The notes under the pieces: generated by a model | Databases searched by the model: none | Told to the model about the DNA's origin: nothing | What the model saw: only the letters and a program-made list of their open reading frames with translations | Translations under genes and position numbers: made by a program | In this document: one piece after another, positions 6,497 to 14,136 of the stretch | How positions within the stretch are numbered: position 1 is the first letter of the stretch | Layout: every line of letters starts with the position of its first letter | Virus record (IMG/VR): IMGVR_UViG_3300029319_000089 | Span: 1 to 48,832 of that record | DNA: 48,832 nucleotides | Direction: 5' to 3' (one strand) | From: a virus

Positions 6497-8340
6497 TATC
6501 TTCTTCCGTCTGGTCTAAGTTGTATCTTCGTTGAACCAAGTCTCCAAGGGGTGTCCCCCACAGTATTTGTTTCGTATTTAATTTTCACTGCTCTACCTCT
6601 CCCTCTTACATCAATTTTCTCTGTTGTGCTACTAATAGTTCCCGATGTAGTTACAGTATCTGAAGATTGAGGGTATTGTTCTAATGTCAATGTAGCCGTC
6701 ATACTGTTAGCTAAATTATCAAAATCTGGCACTAATTTACTTACAGACATCAACTCATCACCATCTGCGATCTCTACTGAACCTGTTTGTAAAAAGGCAG
6801 AAATAGCCGTGCCATCTGCTTGGTTATTACCTGTTTCTTGTTCATAAATAAAAGATGCACCTGCTGTGAGTCCTAATATCGTTGATACGTTTGCTGTTGT
6901 GCTAGCATTATATTCTGTAGCGATTGGTAGTTCATAGACGTAAGCACCAAGCCATGTAGTTCTACCAAGACTAACCGTGTACCATGTATTCTCTAGATAA
7001 TTATAAGCAACACCTCTGTCTATTTGTGTTGCACTTGCAGAAGGATAGTACCAAATAATTTCATTAAATGCTGTATTGAGCCCTACCGCAATATCATTCT
7101 TGTTGGTATAACTTAAATCGTCAAAAACAAAATCTTGAACTGAACACGGCATTTTTTTGACAACACCATCGTACATGTAAAACGCATCATCTGACATCCA
7201 ATACGCTCTACCATTAACTTCTATCGCTGCATGCTGTGCTATTAATCCACAGTTTGCACCAAGTTGTCTAAGACCAAAAGTAAACGGTGTACCGACAAAT
7301 TGAATACCATGTAGTGATGTGTCCGTCCAAACCAATATTTGACCTGATGATTTTACAGCGCCTACTATTCTAGAGCCGTCAGATATACGAAGTGAACCAG
7401 CTTCGTTTGTTGCAACTGGAGTATAATCAGTAGCGTCTTCTCTATCAGAGAAACGAAACAATAAATCATCTTGTGTTGCAGTATTACCAATAGTTGTTTC
7501 AGTACCAAATATAAGTAAATGTCTAGTGTCTGTAGATACTAAACTAAACCTAGATGCAGTTGGAGCATTAGATAAAGCTGTTGCTCTTGTGTCTATAGAT
7601 CCAGAAATATCTTTAATAAAAGTTCCCCCATTTAAAACGGTAGCAATTAAATCTTCACCAAAATTATCTAAAGACCAGTTTCTAGCTGCTACTACAACAT
7701 TAGACGAGGACCGTGGCTCATCCCAAGTGCTCGCTCCCCAAGTTTCTGTGCCCCATCCATAACCATACGTAGATGTAGCAGGACCTGTAGTTATTTGATA
7801 ATTAGCATTACCTGACCCACCACCTCCTGATGTAGATCCAGAAGCTGTGCTTGTATGTGTAACTTTATATGTATTAGCATCAACGTACGTAGTAATTTCA
7901 AACTCTTGATTCATATCTAAACCATCAATAGTAGAAAAAGAATCAAAAGTTACAAAGTCTCCTTCAGCAGCTCCATGATCTGCGTCTGTCACGGTAACTG
8001 TCGTTGTGCCATTTGTTGTAAAAGGATTTGTAAGAGATGCTGTCTCTCTAATTGGAGTTATGTCATACAAAGCACCCTCGGAGAAAAGATACAATTTTCT
8101 ATCGGTTCCTAAAGCAAGATACCTGGTGCCATCTAAACCAATCCAGCTATGCGTATCACGAACCACGCCCACAACAGTTTTGTTTGGATTAGGTAAGTAA
8201 GACCAACCGCCCCATCTTTCAGGTTTTCCGTAGTGAAAACGTACAAAATCTGAGTCTGTGTAACGTCTTTGATCCCCTGCTGAGTAAGCCGTATCTTGTT
8301 TATCAATGCCTGGTTGGAACTTTAAATCTACTAATTTCAT
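6496..8340 (-). CDS. gp10-like packaged-DNA stabilisation/tail protein
   Basis: This 614-residue beta-rich protein starts KLVDLKFQPGIDKQDTAYS. It has repeated short blade-like units (GLDGTRYLALGTDRKLYLF; RFSLVSTDTRHLLIFG) and a Trp/Gly-rich segment YGYGWGTETWGASTWDEPR followed by NWSLDNFGEDLIA. This matches the family of podovirus proteins annotated as phage stabilisation protein (P22 gp10-like), a neck component that closes the portal channel and joins head to tail. A Gly/Ser linker lies near residue 170. It is a virion gene in the same operon as the oxygenases and glycosyltransferases. Confidence 0.8.
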   Translation of the reverse strand: MKLVDLKFQPGIDKQDTAYSAGDQRRYTDSDFVRFHYGKPERWGGWSYLPNPNKTVVGVVRDTHSWIGLDGTRYLALGTDRKLYLFSEGALYDITPIRETASLTNPFTTNGTTTVTVTDADHGAAEGDFVTFDSFSTIDGLDMNQEFEITTYVDANTYKVTHTSTASGSTSGGGGSGNANYQITTGPATSTYGYGWGTETWGASTWDEPRSSSNVVVAARNWSLDNFGEDLIATVLNGGTFIKDISGSIDTRATALSNAPTASRFSLVSTDTRHLLIFGTETTIGNTATQDDLLFRFSDREDATDYTPVATNEAGSLRISDGSRIVGAVKSSGQILVWTDTSLHGIQFVGTPFTFGLRQLGANCGLIAQHAAIEVNGRAYWMSDDAFYMYDGVVKKMPCSVQDFVFDDLSYTNKNDIAVGLNTAFNEIIWYYPSASATQIDRGVAYNYLENTWYTVSLGRTTWLGAYVYELPIATEYNASTTANVSTILGLTAGASFIYEQETGNNQADGTAISAFLQTGSVEIADGDELMSVSKLVPDFDNLANSMTATLTLEQYPQSSDTVTTSGTISSTTEKIDVRGRGRAVKIKYETNTVGDTPWRLGSTKIQLRPDGRR

Positions 8341-8356
8341 GTTGGAGTATACTAAA

Positions 8357-9142
8357 TTATTTATTGTTTTGTGGCAAGAATTGAGTACCTACGTTGCCTC
8401 TAAACGTATAATTACCGTAGTGTGTCATACCACTTGCAATATCAGCATATATTTTACCACCTATTTTCTGCCATAAACGACAAAAAGCATAATCTTCAGA
8501 TAAATATCTTTTCGTATCAGGCTCTATCATGGTGTCAAAAAAGGTGTAATTCCATTTGGATGTGTCATGATAATTAAAGGTTTTGTCATGTGGAGCACCA
8601 ATATGTTGATCTGGTATAAATCGCAACTCAGGGTAAGCTAAAGCCATTTTTTTAAAAACGTTTCTTTTAATTAACATAAAACCTGTGGCACCATCTAATA
8701 CTTCAATAAAACCTTTTTTGGATAAAACTTTTTTAGGATCTTTAACATTTAAATTGTACTCCAATGAAGATGCATGTAATTCGTCTTCCGATATATCTGG
8801 ATTTTCTTGTGCTCTTTTTTTTACTTTTCTCCAGTCAATTGTTTTACGGGGATAGACACCTGTTACAATATCCTCATCTAAATCTAACATACGAAACACT
8901 GACTCAGGATTAAAAGCAATATCAGCATCAATGAATAAAAGATGCGTGTATTGTGGTTCATCCATAAATAATTGAACCAAAGTATTACGAGCTCTCGTAA
9001 TTAATGATTCATTACCTATGGTGCCAAATTGTAATTCTATTTTTTTAGTAGCTGCTAGTGCTGTCAGTTGTAAAACGCTTTTAAAATAATCTGCTGTAAT
9101 CATACCTCCATAACAAGGAGTTCCAATAAATATTTTACTCAT
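8357..9142 (-). CDS. GT-A fold glycosyltransferase-like protein
   Basis: This 261-residue protein starts SKIFIGTPCYGGMITADY, a nucleotide-binding strand-loop typical of family 2-like GT-A enzymes. The metal-binding D-x-D is D72-A-D74 in THLLFIDADIAFNPE. Later come VTGVYPRK, an LDGATGFMLIKR segment and SEDYAFCRLWQKIGG, which resembles the acceptor-side acidic motif. It probably transfers a sugar from a nucleotide sugar in the cytoplasm. It overlaps the next glycosyltransferase by eight bases and precedes the stabilisation-protein gene, so a virion or lipopolysaccharide acceptor is possible. Confidence 0.82.
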   Translation of the reverse strand: MSKIFIGTPCYGGMITADYFKSVLQLTALAATKKIELQFGTIGNESLITRARNTLVQLFMDEPQYTHLLFIDADIAFNPESVFRMLDLDEDIVTGVYPRKTIDWRKVKKRAQENPDISEDELHASSLEYNLNVKDPKKVLSKKGFIEVLDGATGFMLIKRNVFKKMALAYPELRFIPDQHIGAPHDKTFNYHDTSKWNYTFFDTMIEPDTKRYLSEDYAFCRLWQKIGGKIYADIASGMTHYGNYTFRGNVGTQFLPQNNK

Positions 9143-9995
9143 TTATTTCTAACTTTAAAAATTTATCAACAATGTGTTGTGGATTTATAACACAAGAGTA
9201 TGGATATTCTGATAATAAATTAACATTATTTTCATAACCAAACATCTCAGGTTTTGATGTGCCCCACAAAACTATACCTTTTTTATTAAATGTTCTATTT
9301 GAACACATATGTTGTAAAGAACTGTCAATGCAAATAAAAGATAGGCAATGTTTTGCTAAAATCATAAAATCATGTTTATCTACAAATTTAGGTATGCCTC
9401 CAAAATTATTAAAAGCCATAGTATTAAGTAAAGGCTCTTGTTCATTATCGTGTCCAAAAACTACAATGTTTATGTTAGGCAAAGCTTCTCTTAATAAATT
9501 TACAACCTGTTGACCTTCTTTGTAATTTCTACCAACGTTATCTTCATCATAATTTTCTAGTCTAATACCTTGTCCACCCGTAAACTGCACCAAAATAAAT
9601 TTACCTAATTTTAAAATATCATCTTCTAAAAATTTCTCTCTTTTCTTATTTATTTGAAAATTTGGAAGCACAGTATCTATTTTTATATTGTACATATCTG
9701 CCCAATATTTAATTATGTGACCTTTGCCTTTTAAAAAATTTGATCTGTAAGGGTCATTATAAAATATGTTTTTATAATTACCGTATATAGTATGAGTAAA
9801 ATCATGTAAAAAAAATGTGGATATTGTTTCTGAGGTAGCTATCCTATCATCATATTTAAAAATGTCTGGATAACCAGATTGTAAACACAATTTTGGTTCA
9901 TTATATTTTTTTAACAAGTTATCAAATAACGCAGTGAATTGAAGGTGTTTACCTAGACCTCCCTCAACTATATGTAAATTAGCTTGCATAATCAA
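9135..9995 (-). CDS. GT-B fold, heptosyltransferase-like glycosyltransferase
   Basis: This 286-residue protein resembles the GT9 (ADP-heptose:LPS heptosyltransferase-like) pattern. Two Rossmann halves are visible. The first has NLHIVEGGLGKHLQFTALFD. The second has KFILVQFTGGQG near residue 135 and the donor-site region FICIDSSLQHMCSNR, then KGIVLWGTSKPEMFGY. It lacks a clear membrane segment. It is coupled to the GT-A gene downstream (eight-base overlap) and to an oxygenase upstream (17-base overlap). Sugar and acceptor are not predictable. Confidence 0.78.
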   Translation of the reverse strand: MIMQANLHIVEGGLGKHLQFTALFDNLLKKYNEPKLCLQSGYPDIFKYDDRIATSETISTFFLHDFTHTIYGNYKNIFYNDPYRSNFLKGKGHIIKYWADMYNIKIDTVLPNFQINKKREKFLEDDILKLGKFILVQFTGGQGIRLENYDEDNVGRNYKEGQQVVNLLREALPNINIVVFGHDNEQEPLLNTMAFNNFGGIPKFVDKHDFMILAKHCLSFICIDSSLQHMCSNRTFNKKGIVLWGTSKPEMFGYENNVNLLSEYPYSCVINPQHIVDKFLKLEINE

Positions 9996-10566
9996 ATATC
10001 TGAATGTTTGCCGACATTATAATTCTTGTTTGATTTCCTTGACCTGACATTTCTTCTCGATTATTTCCACTATGAAAAAGATTATGAGGAAAAATTAAAA
10101 ATTTTCCTACTTCTGATTTGATAGTTACCTCGCAAGTAGTTGATGTTAAATTAGGTGAATAAAAAGTAGTACCACCACTTTCAGTTAAATAAAAAACACT
10201 AGCAAAATTATTTGTTGTTTTTTTGGTATCATTGAAATTACCGTGATTGTGCGTGTCATGAAGAACATTTTTTCCATAAAAAGATGTCCAGTAATTAGTT
10301 ATTGAAAAATTTTTATTATGATGATTAAAAAAATATCCTACCTCTGTCATTAATTTTTCAAACTCATATATTTTTATTGGATTTTTATAATCAGTAATGT
10401 ACTCCGAATCTTTGCCAACACCTCCGTGTGCAGAAAACACCGCACTTCTTTTTTTAATTAATTTTTTCTTATCCAATACCTCATCAATCAAAGGTTGCAC
10501 TTTAGAAATACTAAATTGAAATGTTTTTATTTCCGTTGGAAATATATTTAAATTATCTTTTTGCAT
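9979..10566 (-). CDS. 2-oxoglutarate/Fe(II)-dependent oxygenase (6 of 8)
   Basis: This 195-residue protein has the N-terminal strand NIFPTEIKTFQF, the metal-site segment LHDTHNHGNF (H106 and H108), then NNFASVFYLTESGGTTFYSP. The turn VGKFLIFPHNLFHSG carries distal H165, and Arg181 precedes IIMSANIQIF. The order and spacing match a 2OG-Fe(II) oxygenase, with H-x-H in place of H-x-D. It lies directly upstream of the two glycosyltransferases and overlaps the neighbours on both sides. Confidence 0.88.
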   Translation of the reverse strand: MQKDNLNIFPTEIKTFQFSISKVQPLIDEVLDKKKLIKKRSAVFSAHGGVGKDSEYITDYKNPIKIYEFEKLMTEVGYFFNHHNKNFSITNYWTSFYGKNVLHDTHNHGNFNDTKKTTNNFASVFYLTESGGTTFYSPNLTSTTCEVTIKSEVGKFLIFPHNLFHSGNNREEMSGQGNQTRIIMSANIQIFDYAS

Positions 10567-10828
10567 AACTAACCTCTAAATATTCTATTTTCTTTACCCA
10601 CCCTTTTGGTATGGCAATAGCACCGCCCCCTGATACTTCATCTTTATCTTTGCTATAAGATCGCATAATAATTATTTTTTCTAGACCATCATGAACCATC
10701 CACCCCACTTCTTGGCACACGGCCAACGGAGCATCCATTACTTCTTTTATATCAAGCCACCCTGTCTCTGTATCACGAGCATCGAGCCACGTCACACGGA
10801 CCATTGGAATTTTATTTATGTCTACCAT
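10553..10828 (-). CDS. hypothetical protein, 91 aa
   Basis: This short beta-type protein contains MVRVTWLDARDTETGWLDIKE and a late SGGGAIAIPKGWVKKIEYLEV segment, suggesting a small barrel. It is coupled between two oxygenase genes (7- and 14-base overlaps). Proteins with this start are common in marine phage genomes, without assigned function, as far as I recall. The CDS itself is well supported by position and continuity. Confidence 0.75.
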   Translation of the reverse strand: MVDINKIPMVRVTWLDARDTETGWLDIKEVMDAPLAVCQEVGWMVHDGLEKIIIMRSYSKDKDEVSGGGAIAIPKGWVKKIEYLEVSYAKR

Positions 10829-11343
10829 TTAGCGCCATGCTCTTTATAAAAAATATTAAGTGTATATCTATTAGAGCTCTCTCCAAAAGATTGTAAATCT
10901 GAATGCGGTATTTTCATGCCATTAAAAAATAACGCTCTATTTTCTACAAAACCAATATGCGAAGACAATTGATTATTATGCATAAAACCTGTGCCATTGT
11001 TAAGAAGTGGTTCGCCTTTTACAAATAAAAGAAAGTTTGCAACATTATCTTTGTCATCATCTACATGAAACAAAGGTTCTTCATTATTTTGTCTTGAATG
11101 TGCACTAACTGATATAGGCTCAAGATTTCTATGTGGAAAAAAATATTGCTTAATTAGTTTTAATAAAGGATCATCATGAAAGCTTTTAGGAAAGGTATGC
11201 CTAAACCCATACACTTGACCCTGTGGATTATTAACTTGAGTATAATTTAATTTTTCTAATGTATCTTGTAATGACTTCAAAGTATCTTCACTTAAAAAGT
11301 CATCAACGTACATAACAAACTTTGTTTCTTTATTATGACGCAT
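10822..11343 (-). CDS. 2-oxoglutarate/Fe(II)-dependent oxygenase, NNGTGF subfamily (7 of 8)
   Basis: This 173-residue protein has H93-x-D95 in LFHVDDDKDNVANFLLFVKG, then LNNGTGFMHNN, SSHIGFVENRALFF, distal H147 in IPHSDLQSFG and Arg159. It is a paralogue of the protein at 4634-5143, which shares the block order and spacing. The start ATG overlaps the previous stop as TAATG. An additional His-rich stretch, AHSRQNNEEP, precedes the metal site. Confidence 0.88.
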   Translation of the reverse strand: MRHNKETKFVMYVDDFLSEDTLKSLQDTLEKLNYTQVNNPQGQVYGFRHTFPKSFHDDPLLKLIKQYFFPHRNLEPISVSAHSRQNNEEPLFHVDDDKDNVANFLLFVKGEPLLNNGTGFMHNNQLSSHIGFVENRALFFNGMKIPHSDLQSFGESSNRYTLNIFYKEHGAKW

Positions 11344-12023
11344 TAATTTTCTAGAGGCTGTGGTTCGTCCTTTTTAATTAAATGTAAGTTAAAAGATACG
11401 GAACGTCGCTCTTCATTTGGTGTTCTAAATGGATAGACGCCGTGTGCTAACCAATTAGGAAACAAGAAGATGTCGCCAACCTTTGGGGACTCTTGATGTT
11501 TGTGTCCACTAAACGTCGCCGCTTGACCGTTGAACCAACATATATCACCTACAGTTGGATAGTGATCTTCTCTTGCATATTCTTCTGGTAAACTTTTTGG
11601 TACACGTAAATAACACACACCTGATAATTGACCCTCATGTATATGAAAAGGATTAAAGTCACCCGCCCACTGGCTTACGACCCACATTGATTCAATAACC
11701 ATCTTACCAACAAACTCTGGTTTTATTGTTTCACTTGCTGGTGGTATAGAAAGATAATTCTTAACCATCTCACCCATGAGTTGCACCATCGGTAGAAATT
11801 CTTCCGTATTCATCCAATCTTGAGGATAACGAACTTCTTGTTTAACATTACCTGCTAGATTACCTGAGTGATCAAATTCTTTTGATAATTTTTTATCATT
11901 CAGCATTTCTGTTGCTTTATCATCCAACATTTTGGTAATAAAATCAGGCATTTTGCCTCTCATAATGGTAGGACCGAAAGGTCTAATCGTATCAAACTTC
12001 AGCACTTGTTCTTTTTTAGCCAT
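11343..12023 (-). CDS. 2-oxoglutarate/Fe(II)-dependent oxygenase, 2OG-FeII_Oxy_5-like (8 of 8)
   Basis: This 226-residue protein is the first gene of the long minus-strand operon. It has DTIRPFGPTIMRG at the N-terminus, then WAGDFNPFHIHEGQLSGVCY with H127 and H129. FLFPNWLAHGVYPF carries distal H194, and Arg206/207 precede SVSFNLHLI. This fits the same broad family as the protein at 5381-5890. AAAGGAATAGC precedes its ATG. It lies next to a candidate minus-strand promoter at 12038-12065. Confidence 0.9.
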   Translation of the reverse strand: MAKKEQVLKFDTIRPFGPTIMRGKMPDFITKMLDDKATEMLNDKKLSKEFDHSGNLAGNVKQEVRYPQDWMNTEEFLPMVQLMGEMVKNYLSIPPASETIKPEFVGKMVIESMWVVSQWAGDFNPFHIHEGQLSGVCYLRVPKSLPEEYAREDHYPTVGDICWFNGQAATFSGHKHQESPKVGDIFLFPNWLAHGVYPFRTPNEERRSVSFNLHLIKKDEPQPLEN

Positions 12024-12037
12024 GCTATTCCTTTCTA

Positions 12038-12065
12038 TTTATATATTTATGTTGTCATATACCAA
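12038..12065 (-). promoter_or_regulatory. candidate promoter for the minus-strand oxygenase/virion operon
   Basis: Reading the minus strand, TTGGTA (12065-12060) is followed after 16 bases by TATAAA (12043-12038). It lies 15 bases before the start of the first oxygenase gene. It overlaps the plus-strand promoter at 12052-12080, so the two may compete. Confidence 0.45.
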
Positions 12066-12080
12066 TAATTTGCCTATAAA
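12052..12080 (+). promoter_or_regulatory. strong candidate sigma70-type promoter for the internal virion protein operon
   Basis: TTGTCA (12052-12057, 5/6) and TATAAA (12075-12080, 5/6) are separated by the optimal 17 bases. The first gene of the plus-strand operon starts at 12164 after AAAAAGGATT. This is one of the best consensus matches in the window. Confidence 0.6.
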
Positions 12081-12163
12081 TATAGAATTAAATTGGATAA
12101 AATCTCAAGTCCTCCAAGCTTGCATATTCAACAAAAAAAAACAGTTGCTAAAAAGGATTATGC

Positions 12164-13213
12164 ATGATTGACGAACAATTTTTACAAACAATACCTCAAT
12201 ACGGAATCGGTGGTTTTGTTGGTAAAATATTTAAAAAAGTAAAAGATACCGTAAAAAAGGTTGCTCCTATTGCAGGTGCAGGTATCGGTTTTTTATTAGG
12301 TGGTTCAGCTGGGGCTGGTATAGGCGCTGGAATCGGTGGCTTGGTTGCTGGTCAAAAACCTGGTGAAGCTTTAGGGACAGCGGCGCTCGGTTATGGTTTA
12401 GGATCACTTGCAGGAAGTTTTGCACCTATTGGACGTTATGCTGGTAGAGGAATACCAGGCACAAGCATACCAGGTATTTTTAGTGGACAAGAATTAGCGG
12501 CTGGCGCTAACGTAAAAGATCCAGCAAACATTTTACAAAGACTAATTGGTGGTGGCGATACAACTACATTGTCTGGAGGAAACAAAAAAATTGCTAACAT
12601 TCAAAATGCAATAAACGCTGGTGACATTTCTCCAGAATTAGGAAATCAATTTATAGAAATAGAAAAATTAAAAATATTAACAGGGCAAGACAAAACTCCT
12701 TTATTAGGAGGAACTCTTGGTAATGTATTAACAGCAGGAGCCGCTATATCACCTATAGCAACTTACATGGCGGCAAAAGCAGAACAAGAAGGGTTTGAAC
12801 CTGATGACCCTAACGCTTTAAACCCATTTTATTATAGCGATCCATCAGAGTTTCAAGTGGCTAATTTAGGTACACAACCTTTTTATTATGATCAATTTCA
12901 AGATTATTTTGGTGTTCCAAGAGAAGATTTACCTACTGATTTTGTTAGAGCAGCAGAAGGCGGTATCATAAGACTAGCAAATGGGTCAGATCAATTCTTT
13001 CCTAGAAAAACTGGAGAGATAAATGGACCAGGCACAGGAACCTCTGATGATATACCTGCTATGTTAAGTGATGGTGAATTTGTATTTACTGCAAAGGCTG
13101 TTCGTAATGCAGGTGGCGGTAGTAGAAGAGAAGGTGCTAAGAGAATGTATCAAATGATGAAAAATTTAGAAAAAGGTGGTACACTGTCTGAGCAATCAAG
13201 AGGAGTAGCATAA
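12164..13213 (+). CDS. putative internal virion/ejection protein, Gly-rich
   Basis: This 349-residue protein has a basic N-terminal helix (GKIFKKVKDTVKKVAP). It is followed by a Gly/Ala-rich hydrophobic stretch at residues 36-85 that looks membrane-active. The C-terminal third holds the block DDIPAMLSDGEFVFTAKAVR and a helical end. The DGEF-x-x-TA-x-AVR block is recurrent in marine phage internal virion proteins as I recall. It probably lies inside the capsid and helps DNA cross the host envelope. It shares TAATG with the next gene. It also contains GGIIRLANGS, related to motifs in the following virion genes. Confidence 0.75.
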   Translation: MIDEQFLQTIPQYGIGGFVGKIFKKVKDTVKKVAPIAGAGIGFLLGGSAGAGIGAGIGGLVAGQKPGEALGTAALGYGLGSLAGSFAPIGRYAGRGIPGTSIPGIFSGQELAAGANVKDPANILQRLIGGGDTTTLSGGNKKIANIQNAINAGDISPELGNQFIEIEKLKILTGQDKTPLLGGTLGNVLTAGAAISPIATYMAAKAEQEGFEPDDPNALNPFYYSDPSEFQVANLGTQPFYYDQFQDYFGVPREDLPTDFVRAAEGGIIRLANGSDQFFPRKTGEINGPGTGTSDDIPAMLSDGEFVFTAKAVRNAGGGSRREGAKRMYQMMKNLEKGGTLSEQSRGVA

Positions 13214-14136
13214 TGGTAACGCAAACACAAATAACGAGAGAAGCACCAGATATAGAAGCACGTCGTTTAGGTCTTATAGATAGTGCAAAAGCATTATCAG
13301 AACAACCTCTTACATTACCTGAGTATACTTTAGCAGGGTTCACGCTCCCTGAAGCACAAGCTTTTAATATTGCTGGACAAGGTATTGGATCATACGCACC
13401 CTTTTTAAAACAAGCAGAACAAGCTTTACTTCAAGGACAAGGAACCACAGCAGGAACGATACCTTTATTAACTTCTTTGTTACAAACACCAACATCTGCA
13501 AGTTTTGCACCTTTTCAAAATAATTTTCAACAAGCTGTAATAGATCAAACAATTAAACAACTTGATGAACAAGCGGCAAAAGCTCAAACTCAATTAGGTG
13601 ATTTAGCACAACAACGAGGAGCTTTTGGTGGATCAAGACAAGCAGTTGCTGAAGCGGAATTAGCAGGTAATTTACAAGATGCAAAAGCACAAGCTATAGC
13701 TGGATTAAATCAACAGGCGTTTGAAAACGCTCAAGCGGCTTTTGCAAGAAATCAAGAATTGCAAAGATTAGCTGCTTTAGGAATAGGCGGGATTGGTGCA
13801 CAACAAGCTGGATTTGCTTCTCCTTTTGCAAGTTTAGGTGCACAAGAGCAAACTCAACGAGGTCAAGATATCAGTCAATTATTAGGTATTGGAGGACTAC
13901 AGAGAGGTCAAAGCCAAGCAGAATTAGACATAGCAAGACAAAATGTTTTACAAGATATTTATGAACCTTATCAACGATTAGGTTTTTATGGTGATGTATT
14001 GGCAGGAGCTCCTACTTCACAACAAACATTAGTGCCTGCGGTAAGTCCAGGCGTTTCTCCTTTACAACAAGCAATTGGTGTGGGAATAGGTTCTCTTGCA
14101 GGAATTGCAGGTCTTAAAAAATCAGGGGTAGTGTAA
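13213..14136 (+). CDS. putative internal virion/ejection protein, Gln/Ala-rich
   Basis: This 307-residue protein is mostly helical and very rich in Gln and Ala. It has the segment LGDLAQQRGAFGGSRQAVAE near residue 128 and heptad-like Ala/Gln stretches after it. A hydrophobic Gly-rich end (QAIGVGIGSLAGIAGLKK) could insert in a membrane. It has one-base overlaps (TAATG) with both neighbours. Size, composition and place suggest an ejected core protein similar in role to T7 gp14 or P22 gp7, but no homology can be claimed from sequence alone. Confidence 0.72.
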   Translation: MVTQTQITREAPDIEARRLGLIDSAKALSEQPLTLPEYTLAGFTLPEAQAFNIAGQGIGSYAPFLKQAEQALLQGQGTTAGTIPLLTSLLQTPTSASFAPFQNNFQQAVIDQTIKQLDEQAAKAQTQLGDLAQQRGAFGGSRQAVAEAELAGNLQDAKAQAIAGLNQQAFENAQAAFARNQELQRLAALGIGGIGAQQAGFASPFASLGAQEQTQRGQDISQLLGIGGLQRGQSQAELDIARQNVLQDIYEPYQRLGFYGDVLAGAPTSQQTLVPAVSPGVSPLQQAIGVGIGSLAGIAGLKKSGVV

